This document shows positions 1 through 10,605 of a DNA stretch of 64,000 nucleotides, piece after piece; within the stretch, counting starts at the first letter, position 1; every line of letters begins with the position of its first letter. Source of the DNA: Carex sylvatica (taxonomy: Eukaryota > Streptophyta > Magnoliopsida > Poales > Cyperaceae); the NCBI GenBank assembly GCA_964058845.1, contig CAXKVR010000242.1, forward strand, positions 59,254-123,253. Reading direction: 5' to 3'. A model generated the notes under the pieces. The model was not told where the DNA came from. It did not search any database and saw only the letters and a list, made by a program, of their open reading frames with translations. Made by a program: the position numbers and the translations under genes.

Positions 1-909
1 ATTAAGATAGATAAGGAAATAATAAAATTGGATGGATAAAACCATAAATGATGTGGCATAGCTAGAAAACTTGAAGACTTAAACTCATTTTACCTATTGC
101 AAGTTTCAAGTAAACTCAAATTTAATAAAATATTACTTAAATAATTAATAAAAAAACATCTTTTAATGTTTTAATTGGAATGATATCTTTTTATGATATA
201 AAAATAAATTCTGAAAAAAAGGTAAAGACATCTTTACCGGTTCTCATTGCTTTTTATGAGCTTACGGAGTTGTTGACTTGTTGATGACATCATATATATA
301 TATCATATTATAAAAATTGAATGCATGTACTCAAAACTATAGAAAAATTTAATAGTCTACATTTTGCCTTTTAATTTTAAAAATAAGATATTAGCTGACA
401 TGACATTTTTTGTGAGAATATATACTTACAAATTCATAATTTGTACTAGCATAATAACGATGACCGTCAGCTGATAATTAATCAGAAATGTATTATATAC
501 AGTGAAAAAAAAAACGTTACATGAGGTGACTAATATTTCATAATTTGATTACATTATGTGATAAAAAATTATGTGACATGACTAAAATAATCAAAGACAG
601 TCATGTCACAAGAATAAATTATAAATTAATTGTAATAAGAAAATAGTATTAAAAAAAATAATTTCTTAACGTGTCATGTGACATAATCAGATTAGTTAAT
701 TTATGTAACATGTCATGATATGTTTTTCTTTTATCAAAAAAGAATACATCACGTACCACATGAATCACGTCATATTACCATGTATCAAGAGTGTGATAGA
801 ATCCGTAATATTGACATGACTAATTTTCTTAACTATTTATACTGCTCAGAATGCTCTGATTCCGCTGTCAATATAATTGCAACAGTACCAGTTTATAAAC
901 TAGTCGAGT
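1..909. other. AT-rich intergenic DNA
   Basis: No convincing gene. The only longish open frame (720-1064) has no family resemblance and runs into a transposon arm, so it is treated as chance. Short repeated words around gtcatgtcacat between 530 and 720 hint at a decayed foldback element, but no ends could be fixed. Confidence 0.5.
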
Positions 910-1224
910 CAAAGCAAGCGGTCATTTTTATTAATATCCTAAAAAAAATATATAATTTTAAAGATACATCCGCATTAATTTTTCTATCAAAATTGCCCCG
1001 ACTGCCAGGCCCACGGGCGGCCCAATCCCCTAGCGGACCGCCCGTGACAGGGGCACCCCACTAGAGACCAGACCGCCTCTGGTCCGGGCGGTCCACTTTT
1101 TTTTTTTTTTAAGAGATCTAATATGTATATATATAATATAATATAATATAATATAATATATGTATATATATAATGAGATAGGCTAATATACAATCGATTG
1201 TTCCTAGCCTCCCGTGCAACCAAG

Positions 1225-1423
1225 TCGTTTTCCGATTTTTAAAGTCCAAATGATCGATCCAAACCGTTAGATGTCATCTCCATATTAAAATGTGCTAGGA
1301 GACCAAATTTTACATTTTTTGGAATTTTTTACTATTTATTAAGCCACTTTGAAAATCGCTGATCCAACGGTGGCTTACCAAACAGTAAAAACCAGAAGTT
1401 ACCATTGGATCAGCGATTTTCGG
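1225..1423. mobile_element. Partial hairpin MITE (TA-microsatellite family)
   Basis: Carries the family core: aaccgttagatgt, gtgctaggagaccaaatttta, actatttattaagccac, then the central inverted pair ctgatccaacggtgg / ccattggatcagcg. Its right half is missing, so it looks like a truncated copy caught inside the Mutator-like element. Confidence 0.7.
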
Positions 1424-1673
1424 ATCTGTCTTGTCCTCTCCTTTCCGAAAAGTGGTCATACGCGCAAATCCGACTTTCCTAGCCAAAGTTATGGATATTT
1501 AAAGTTTCTTCGAAAGTTGAACTTTGAAAATTCATAACTAACAATAGAAAAATCCAAATAAATTAAAATTTGTGTCAATTATGTGTATTTTTGAATGCTC
1601 TACGTTCTGGTGTAATCACTTTACCATTTGGTCCTTGTATCAATCCAGACTTGCTGATTTACTAGCAGAGGTC

Positions 1674-1773
1674 AAATGCCGCCGCATGCGCCGCAAATGC
1701 CGCCGCATGCGCCGCAAATGCCGCCGCATGCGCCGCAAATGCCGCCGCATGCGCCGCAAATGCCGCCGCATGG
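1674..1773. repeat. 21-bp GC-rich minisatellite
   Basis: About 4.7 tandem copies of a 21-base unit (atgccgccgcatgcgccgcaa). Each unit contains the palindrome CGCATGCG. The length is a multiple of three, so the plus strand reads as a seven-residue repeat KCRRMRR. That frame is part of an 88-codon open frame with no other protein character, so coding is unlikely. It is followed by TA/TATG repeats to about 1920. Confidence 0.9.
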
Positions 1774-2155
1774 GCTATGTATATATTATACATATGTATA
1801 ATATATGTATATGCATATATATGTATATATATGTATAATATATGTATATGTATATATATGTATATCTATATGTATATGTATGTATATGTATGTATATGTA
1901 TGTATATGTATATGTATATCATTGAGACAATCTAACTATATTTTCTGGTATATATTTGAATTAATGTCAAATTCTTAATTAGTGTTATTTTTAGACTTGT
2001 GATATCCAACTAACAAATCAAATCAATCAAAGTTATAAAGAGTTACGACATCACTTCATAAATATATCAAATGTCTTTTTTTTTTTTATACACCCTAAAC
2101 AAGAAAAAAATGTATTCACAAAATTATTTAAATAAAAAATATTAATATCTCTCCC

Positions 2156-2186
<31 letters not shown>

Positions 2187-2370
2187 GACCGCCCGGACCA
2201 GGGGCGGTCTGGTCTCTAGTGGGGCGCCCCTGTCACGGGCGGTCTGCTAGAGGATTAGGCCGCCCGTGGGTCTGGCGGTCGGGGCAATTTTGATAGAAAA
2301 ATTAATGCGGAGTATCTTTAAAATTATATATATTTTTTTAGAATATTAATAAAAATGACCGCAAAGCAAG

Positions 2371-3401
2371 CTGTGACATGATAAAAAACCAGTAAATTAA
2401 AAACCTGGCTTAATTGACTTGTTTTATTCTCTTTAAGTTTTTCTGACTTGGTATATAGGGTCCACATTTGGTGGGTCGCCTTAATCTCAAATTAGTTTGC
2501 ACTATATATGTGATGATGATGCTATTTTATACAACCCGGCCGAAGAAATGGAATATTTAGATATGATGATTTATTTAATGCGCCTCCTTAAATAATTCAT
2601 TAACTAGATCATGGAAACCATGATGTGGTCACAACTTAAAAAATGTTGGTATGTAAGTAACCTCAATTTATTATTATAAATATTAAATATTATTATTGTT
2701 GTTGTTGTTATATATATCTTGAAGAAGAACAAGCACGAAAAATTATCTATACAGATAGCAACTATTTTACATTGCAAAAACAAAAGAATTATATTTTAGG
2801 ACGATGCCCCTTTTCTTATTACTCCAGAGGGTTCCAAAATTAATTTTTCATATTTCTTCAACTAAAGATACTTAATTAGGCAATCTAAAATGTTTTGGTA
2901 ATAACAACTCTATGGATTCTAAATAAGAAATGTTTATTTAACCTCAGAAACATAATTGTTAATCCATATACTAATTAACAACCTTTCATGCATCCCCATT
3001 AGAATTTTCACAAAGAACTATTTAATTAAATAAAACTTAAAAAGAGTAAAAATTTCTAGTCCCCCACTTCTTTGAAAGTTTGAAGCGCCTGGTTTATTTT
3101 AATAATATATCTAAAGACCAAAGGAGAGAACAACAAGCCCTGTATTAATCATTTAGCCTTTGCTAGTTTAGAAGATAAGACATTGAGAAAGAGAGAAATA
3201 AAAAGGAGGTATCCCAGGAGATAATGGCCTTTGTCAGTTGGATTAAGCAATTCAAATGATCATCAGGTAATACCATGTTGAATTAATTAAAGAAAGTAAT
3301 AATTTTCTCTGATAGAAAAGATTTGCATCATGCACCTCATGTCAATGTTATCAATGCAGTGTATCTAATATATATTGTTACCAACAACCAACAAAATTGC
3401 C
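2371..3401. other. Region upstream of the RopGEF gene
   Basis: AT-rich, with no recognised repeat. A short open frame begins with ATG at 3224 and stops after about a dozen codons. A possible 5' UTR intron (donor near 3267, acceptor near 3359) would place the RopGEF leader here, but this rests only on splice-like words. No clear TATA box was fixed. Confidence 0.35.
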
Positions 3402-6400
3402 ATGGCAAGGATGATGAATAGCCCCATGAGGAGCCACAACATGTCAGATCACACTTATTCTCATCCAACACCGGGATACAACTCCCGCTATTCCCGCACT
3501 GATTCAAGCCACTCATATTATTCCCATACAGACGAAGAGGAGAGCACTACATCAACTCCGCCACCACGTCACGCCTCAAAAATTGCGCCTCGTCCGCCTA
3601 ATTCTCCTCTTCTTAACAGACTCAGCATGAAGAAGCACGTCGATGTGTCATATGCAAAGTCTGAAGAACAAGGTTAGTTAAATGCATTTTGCACCATTTG
3701 GTGAATTGAACAATTGAAAAATGAATAACTTACTTCTGCTATTATGGAGAAATTAATACATAATGAATTCCCAAATTTCAATAGAATTGGAATTGATGAA
3801 AGAGAAATTTTCAAAGCTTATGCTCGGAGAAGATATGTCAGGGGGAGGGAAAGGTGTTTGTACTGCTGTTGCCATCACAAATGCCATTACAAATCTTTAT
3901 GGTAAGTTTTTTTTTTTGGTGCTTAATTAAGCTTTTATTTATTAATCTAACCTGTGATCCATTTTAAAAAAGTAATTCACCAAATGTGCATAATTTGTTT
4001 GAATCAGCAACAAACATCAATAGTTAACCGATTTTTTTAAATATGTTCAACTGGGCTAAAAAAATTAAATTACAATTACAATTTAATGGTGTTTTATTAC
4101 AATTGCAACCGAGATTAGATTTGATTTGGTAGAAATAAAGAAGAATTGAACATGTTTGTCTACATGTATGAACTTATCATGCAATGCTTATTTTCCTTTT
4201 TTTATTTATTTAAATTAGTAGGTGATTGATTACTAATATGTATGTTTACAAAATCTTATCTTTGTGAGAAGTCTCAGCTAACATTAGTAGGTGAACAGTC
4301 CCTAAATAAAGGTCTTGTTTTCGTGAGAAATTATTTTTCTCATTTCTCTCGAGTGAATTATCTTCGTATCTTTTTCTGTCAATGTAGCTACAATATTTGG
4401 AACATGTCATAAGCTGGAACCACTGTCACCTGAGGCAAAATCAATGTGGCGAAGAGAGATGGATTGTTTTCTCTCAATTTGTGATTTCATATTAGACCCA
4501 TCTCCTACAGAACAAACTATGCCCGGGGGCCATGCAAATGAGGTAAGAAAATCAGCACCAATCTCAAAGTTCCTTAAATTAACCAAAGATATGGTGCTTT
4601 AAAATACTACAACAGAAACGATAAATAAAGGTAATAATTTATAACATGCACAAAATAATCAAGTTGGTTCATTATAATATATAAATCCAGAAAAAAAATC
4701 CCTTGATGTAAAAGATATGAAGCCAGACAATCACTTCAATTTATTTTGAAATATCCAATTTTGCAAGTTTTTTGACATTGCTTTTGTATCTATTTTTGGT
4801 CCAAATTAAAAATTTCCTTTACATATTGCCTAATATATACAGGTAATGGCAGCAAAACCAAGAATGGATATTATGATGAACCTCCCTGCTCTTGAAAAAC
4901 TGGAAAACATGTTACTGGTAAGGCGGCGTCACGCTGCATACTCATGCTGCTCCTTGAATTCTAACTATAGCTCATGAATGATATTTCACCTAGCTTCATA
5001 TATAAAATGCATGTTACATTAGTTAAGCTCATCAATTGCTTAAAATATCATGTATAGTATTTAAAATAGAATTGGAGTATAGAGCTCTCGTGAAGAATGA
5101 CGCATTAAACGTGTCATAAAATTGAATGTATTATTTCAGGATATTTTGGATAGTTTTCATGGCACAGAGTTCTGGTATGCCGACCCGAAAAAGCAGTCTT
5201 TTGACACAAACTCATTTCAGCGATCTGAGGAGAAGTGGTGGATCCCTGTTCCTTGTATGCCAGAAAACGGTCTCCCAGAGCGTGCACGCAAGGAACTACA
5301 ACAGAAGAGAGACTGCGCAAATCAGATTCACAAGGCCGCCATGGCGATAAACAATGCTATATTGGCTGAGATGGACGTCCCCGATTCATACCTAACTACA
5401 CTTCCAAAGGTACCCCACCAGTTTACCAGTGATTATATCATATAGTCAAGTAAATTCCAATCATCTAGAAAAGCTAAAGAAAACTGAAAAAATAAAAAAA
5501 AATTGAATACTTCAATTAATGTGCCATCTGTTGTATGTGATGTATTGTAGCAGAACAGTTGCATTTTTTTTAATAAAATATAGCAAATCTACCCCCGTTT
5601 GATTAAATGCGGAACAAAAAATTACACAAACTATTATTCTGACAACTGAGAAGAATCCAAAAGAATTATAAGTCCCTGGTATCAGTACAGTAACAGATAA
5701 TTAGAAAGGGAAGAGTCAAAATTTCAGTTCTTGCTTTAATGTATGATCATAATCTAATTAGTTCATCTGTTTCTCTCTTTTTGTATGTTTTTATCAGAGC
5801 GGTCGTCTGAGTGTAGGAGACGCAATATACAAACACATGCAGACGACAGAGCAATTCTCGGCTGACTATGTGCTCAACTGCCTCGCCATTGCCTCAGAGC
5901 ATGAAGCCTTGGAAATAGCTGACAAGGTTGAGGCCGCGCTTTATATTTGGAAGCGCAAGGTAAATGTGGGTCACGTCAAGTCTTCATGGGACATGGGGTA
6001 TAAATCAGAACACACGACAGATGGAGATAAAAACACTATTTTAATGAGCCGTGCACAGAGTTTGTTACTGGCTTTGAAGCATAAATTTCCGAGTTTGTCT
6101 CAGACTACGCTTGATACCAGCAAAATTCACTATAACAAGGTATGTGATATAGGATTTCTGTACCAGTTAGTATATTTCTATATTTCTGTTGACAGATATG
6201 TATACCTCCTCAGAAAAGCAGAGCATCTTTGTTAGTATTAACCGATGAAGAAAAAACCCTTCTAGACACCATATCAAGGACATTTGTTAATTTTCTACAT
6301 ATTAGCATCGTTATTTTTCTAAGAGTGAAGCCAAGGGCGGATTCAGGATTTTCGTCAGGAGGGCAAAAAAAAATATCGAATCAAGTTTAAATAGCTTATC

Positions 6401-7709
6401 ATATTTAAACCTATTAACTAATTGGATACTTGATAAAAAATAATATTTTTGACTTATATTTTTCAATACTCTAACTTATAATTTTGATCCTTTAACTTAT
6501 AATTCTAATTACCAATTATAATTGAAAAAATTTATTTTTATTTTAATACTAAATTTAACTCGAATTACAAAACAAACATCCAGAGGGAGCAAAAAAATTT
6601 CCAAGGAGGGACAAATTCGATCGGTACCAATAGATCACCACTAAAACTCGAAATCCAGGGGGCCAGTACCCCCTGGTCTACTCTGGGTCTGCCCATGAGT
6701 GAAGCTATGGTGATATGCATATTACGGATCATTTCATGTTATGGATCCATATTTTTATTTTTAAAATTTAAATAGTCGTGATCTCCATATGAAAATGCAC
6801 CCGAATTTTATTATTTCTTAGAGATTTTTACTAATTTTTTAGGAGAGTTCAAATACCTCTATTTTTAAAAACTTAAATAACTCAAAGTTTAAAACTTAGC
6901 CGTCAAAATAAAACTATTAGATGTGATCTATGTTATTTTCTCTATGTGTCCATAAAAAATTATCACATTTTGCTTATGTTTTTATGTGAATTAATAAGTT
7001 AAAAAAATCAACATCTAGAAATTATCCAAATTAATATACATTTTTACAAGCTCAAGATGACAACTAAAACAAAGTTGAAATGCCATAGTTTTTTACACGT
7101 GCATAGATAAAATGATGTAGTTCATATCCAACGGGGTTTATTTTGAATTTGAAGATTTAAATTTTGAACCCTCTTCTTTTTTTAGATAGATTAATAAATC
7201 AATTTATCTAAAATTCTGGACCATCCGTAAGTAGTGATTTTCTATCTATTAAAAACATCCTGATTTTTTTTGTAAAAATCGGTCTTCAGAAGTTGGAAAA
7301 AGAAGCTCTAGATCTCTACAGAATTTTCTTGATCTATCTGCTCATACATTTTTTTATTTTCTTCAAAAACTTCTATGTACATGTTTATATGGAGATCATG
7401 TTTAACAGTTTGGATCGATTATTTGAAATTTGAAAATAGAGATATGAATTCATAGTACATGTCAAATCCGTAATATGCATATTATTGTAGCGTCACTCTT
7501 TTCATAATATGAGTTTCTAATATATTTATTTTTCTTTCTATCTCTTTTATTCTCTTATTATTATTATTTTATTTTTAATTATTTGATAGGATGTTGGACA
7601 ATCAATTTTAGAAAGCTACTCAAGGGTACTTGAGAGTTTGGCATATAACATTGTGTCATGGATTGATGATGTGCTTCTAGCTGATGATGCAGCAAGAAAA
7701 GGCTACTAA
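3402..7709 (+). CDS. Rop guanine nucleotide exchange factor (PRONE domain)
   Basis: Catalyses GDP/GTP exchange on ROP (plant Rho) GTPases, usually at the plasma membrane downstream of receptor-like kinases. Seven exons with GT-AG introns join in frame: 3402-3672, 3785-3901, 4388-4542, 4843-4917, 5140-5409, 5798-6139, 7590-7709, giving 449 residues. Residues 1-90 are a variable Ser/Pro/His-rich leader. The PRONE domain runs from about residue 91 ([20 protein letters not shown]) to near the end and includes the KWWIPVP motif (W239, W240), the [20 protein letters not shown] helix, [19 protein letters not shown] and [20 protein letters not shown]. The start is the ATG in gccATGGC; an earlier in-frame TTG is not used. 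The protein stops at [16 protein letters not shown], almost at the end of PRONE, so the usual variable C-terminal tail is absent. Intron 6 (1450 bp) is swollen by transposons. The family call is firm; the paralogue is not assigned. Confidence 0.93.
6323..7498. mobile_element. MITE with GAGTGA termini in RopGEF intron 6
   Basis: The left arm from 6697 (gagtgaagctatggtgatat, then gcatattacgga) is repeated inverted at the right end (tccgtaatatgcat...gtagcgtcactc, ending 7498). The arms share about 100 bases with indels, including tatggatcc and gatctccatat words. A second copy of the first nine bases at 6323-6331 is the target duplication of an element inserted at the left tip (6332-6696), so the original element spans 6323-7498 minus that insertion. 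The same termini occur near 18.8 and 25.2 kb. The superfamily is uncertain. Confidence 0.7.
6332..6696. mobile_element. Small element nested in the MITE tip (9-bp duplication)
   Basis: Bounded by exact 9-bp direct repeats GAGTGAAGC at 6323-6331 and 6697-6705. The ends are weakly inverted: caagggcggattcaggat at the left, and the complement of ctctgggtctgcccat at the right. The 9-bp duplication suggests a Mutator-like element. It has no coding capacity and an AT-rich middle. Confidence 0.6.
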
Positions 7710-10145
7710 ATTCCAATCTAAAATTCAATGCTATAGCCTTTGAATGACCCTTAAATTTATATATGCATTTTTAGAATCTAACTAAACGTAGGTCAAGTAT
7801 ATATATATATACTTTCTAGTTTTCTACTAAACATCATGAATCATGTTTTATTTTATTTGGTTGTTGTTTTCTTATTTTTAAAAACTGAAATGTATATAAA
7901 TCTGAGGCATCATGCATGCATGGTGCCGCTTGTGGAGTAATTTTGTGCATTTTTCTTGCAAAGGGGATATTGACCTTGCACATGAATATTCTTTCTTTCA
8001 ATTCATTTCGAATTTTCCTTATGTCAAAAATATATTTCATTCTTTATCAGTAACTTTTAACGAAATCAGCATATATCATATTAAACCACTTATGTTAAAT
8101 TTGCTATCTTTAAGTGTGTGTGTGTGTTTTTTTTTCCTTAGATCTCTATACTAACAACAAACGCAGAAGGTTGTACCAATATATTAATTGAATTATACTT
8201 TTGAAATCAACATTAAACAGTGACAGGAGAATCATTATGCAGAAACTAATAACCAATTTTCAAAGGACGCAAGTGATTTTATGAAGTAAATTCTACGGAC
8301 ATTGTAATCCCAAGAACTCTTTCAATAAAACAAAGGTATATCAGTATATGTCAATTTGATTTGATTTACGGGCCAAAAGCACAACAGATAGAACCGCCAC
8401 CGATTTATTGTCAAATATTTATCGTAAATGACTGACAAATAACTTGTATTATTCGACAAGTATATCGATATATGACAGAGCACATCAAAGAGGGATAGTA
8501 TTAGACTATTAATTAGGAGAAGAGAAATGGAGAAAGGTGGGCCCATATTAACTTCACTTTGCTCTTTCTATGTTCATAACTTACAAAATAATAAGATGGG
8601 TCCATATATTAATCGGAGAGGAAGAATAAAGTCTAGTGTACTCAAGTTGAGGTGGCTTTCATAATTTTTGCAGCATCTAATGTACTGAGAATATGGGATA
8701 GAGAAGAAAAAAAACAAATTTTTGGATTGGTATTATTGTTAACTATTCAAATTTTAAATGATATTTCCGATTTTTTAATGAATGTAACAAGTTGATACTT
8801 TTTGGGGGCGGATTTATAAAGGTTCAGGGTAGACACTTGCCTACTCCTGAATTTTTTTTTTTAATCCAGTATGAATTAGACCAAGTGTCTACTCCTGAAT
8901 TATTATTGTGTCTATCTCTGGGCCCAAAAATATTTACAAAGCAAGTCCATGCTCCACTGCTGGTCCGCTCCACTGTTTTGTTCGCTAGAGAAATGAAACG
9001 TGATAAAAAAAAAATATTAAATGTAGCGACACAATCACACAAGTAAAATAAGACTTTGGCATCCGCTGTTTTGTACACAACAGAGAAATAAAATAAGACT
9101 TTCTATTTGCTTTTGCTCCGAGTCAAAGAGCAAAAATAACAAAGACCGTCTTTTCTATTCTTATTTCCTTCTGTCGTCCCTGGAGAGTGACAGAGAGAAA
9201 CGCACCAGCACACACGCACCTCCGCCCTCTTCACGCTTAACAGAGAAAAATAAAAAAAATCGACTTCATTTGCTACTTTTCGCTGCTGGGAGCACAGAGA
9301 AACCAAAAGATTTTACTTTATTTGTAAGATCCCAATTTCTAGTTTTAATTAATCAATTGAATTAATATTTTCTTAATTCATGTAGAATTGAAATGGCTTA
9401 GTGAATTATTGTTTGAATCCTTAAATTTCACACTTTAGTGCTATATCAATTGAATTTACTCGATTTTAGTGCTTTATCAAGAATTCGAATAATTAATAAA
9501 CTTCTTGATTCGCACTTGAGTAAATGTTGATTATTTAGAACTGGTACAAAGGTTTCTGTTTTTTTATTTTATTTTGCAACACAATGGTTCCAGGCTTCCA
9601 GTATAGACAATTATACTGGTACTGATATATCATATTTCACTTTTTTTAGTTCTCTAATTATGGCTTGGAATCTAGGGATTTAGAGTTTCATTCAGACTCT
9701 ATTGAGAATTTTTCACCTCAAAATTAAATACAATAAACTTATACTGGTAAACATAAGATAACACCAATTTATCTTGTTATTTTGCTTTTTATCACAGCGA
9801 TTGTTTTGTATTTAGTACCTGCTTAGTTAATGAATTTGAATTCGATTAACTAGTTGAATCCGTTTAGTGTCCTGATCCCTCTGAATACTCTTTCTATTTT
9901 TTTTTCTTATTTATTAATAATTTCTATGGATAAAAAATTCATAGTGTAATAGAACTTTGAGCACCAAAAAATACAAAAGTTGGAAAGAAATCGATACTAA
10001 AATGATATGACGGATGACGCAAGAGATCGATACAGAAGTGCAAATTAAATACTTTACTGAATAAATAAAATATATTTTGTAGAATTTTTATTTTTTAATA
10101 ACATAAGATATAAATTTTTTAATAACAATGTAAGATATAAACAGC
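7710..10145. other. Intergenic DNA between RopGEF and the protease gene
   Basis: No gene recognised. It holds the RopGEF 3' region, a short (GT)n tract near 8117 and small local duplications: ctcctgaatt twice near 8845-8900, aaataagacttt twice near 9047-9100, and ataacataagatataaa-like words twice at 10090-10140. Open frames of 67-84 codons on both strands overlap one another and have no protein signature. Confidence 0.5.
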
Positions 10146-10149
10146 GCAG

Positions 10150-10372
10150 CACGTGGTCCACTAAATATTAAGCCACATATGATCTCTGCTTCATCACACT
10201 TTTGGTCAACATTTAGACATTGACACGTGTTATGCCGTCTGCCACGCGTCACCATAGTAAAAGCCTTCATCCGGTGTGCATGGGTAGAAAATTGAATGAA
10301 CATGGTTCACATACAATGAAGGGGAAAACTGTCATCGGATGGGACCCAGAATCTGTTCCGTAGTACACCGAC
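10150..10372 (+). promoter_or_regulatory. Upstream stress-type motifs of the RD19-like gene
   Basis: A G-box CACGTG lies at 10150-10155, a palindromic ACACGTGT at 10223-10230, an ACGCGT word near 10244, and ACCGAC (DRE/CRT core) at 10367-10372, about 240 bases before the start codon. G-box/ABRE plus DRE combinations drive dehydration and ABA responses in plants, and RD19 was named as a dehydration-responsive gene in Arabidopsis. The motifs are short, so function is inferred. A CT-rich leader (10562-10600) lies just before the ATG. Confidence 0.45.
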
Positions 10373-10605
10373 ATGTCCCTTGCGCTTTTTCACTTTGCAG
10401 TTTGCACCATAGCACGCAGGGCACGCTACCAAATTACCATCAAGCCCATCGTCCATTACCCCTTGTAACTCTATGGCAAAATGTAAATTTGTGTAAGATC
10501 ATCGCCTAATTCAAACATCTCAATTAAATTCCTTCCATTTCAATTAAATTCAATTAAATTCTTCCCCCTCTCTCTTTCTCGCTGTGCTCTACTTCTCCTG
10601 CAAAA

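Larger units (their letters stand above)
919..2361. mobile_element. Mutator-like non-autonomous element with long GC-rich inverted arms
   Basis: Two arms of about 185 bases (919-1102 and 2181-2361) are inverted copies. They begin CGGTCATTTTTATTAATA on each strand and continue into a GC-rich block containing gggcggtc-type words. The element is flanked by an exact 9-bp direct repeat, CAAAGCAAG, at 910-918 and 2362-2370. A 9-bp target duplication with long terminal inverted repeats is the hallmark of the Mutator superfamily. No transposase is visible inside; the interior holds TA repeats, part of a hairpin MITE and a 21-bp minisatellite, so this is a non-autonomous copy. The GC-rich arms contrast sharply with the AT-rich surroundings. 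Confidence 0.85.

Noticed and set aside
720..1064. 114-codon plus-strand open frame
   Set aside because: Runs from AT-rich DNA into the GC-rich arm of a Mutator-like element, with no family signature or supporting splice sites.
1572..1838. Arg/Cys-rich open frame with KCRRMRR repeats
   Set aside because: Created by a 21-bp minisatellite whose length is a multiple of three, and flanked by TA repeats.
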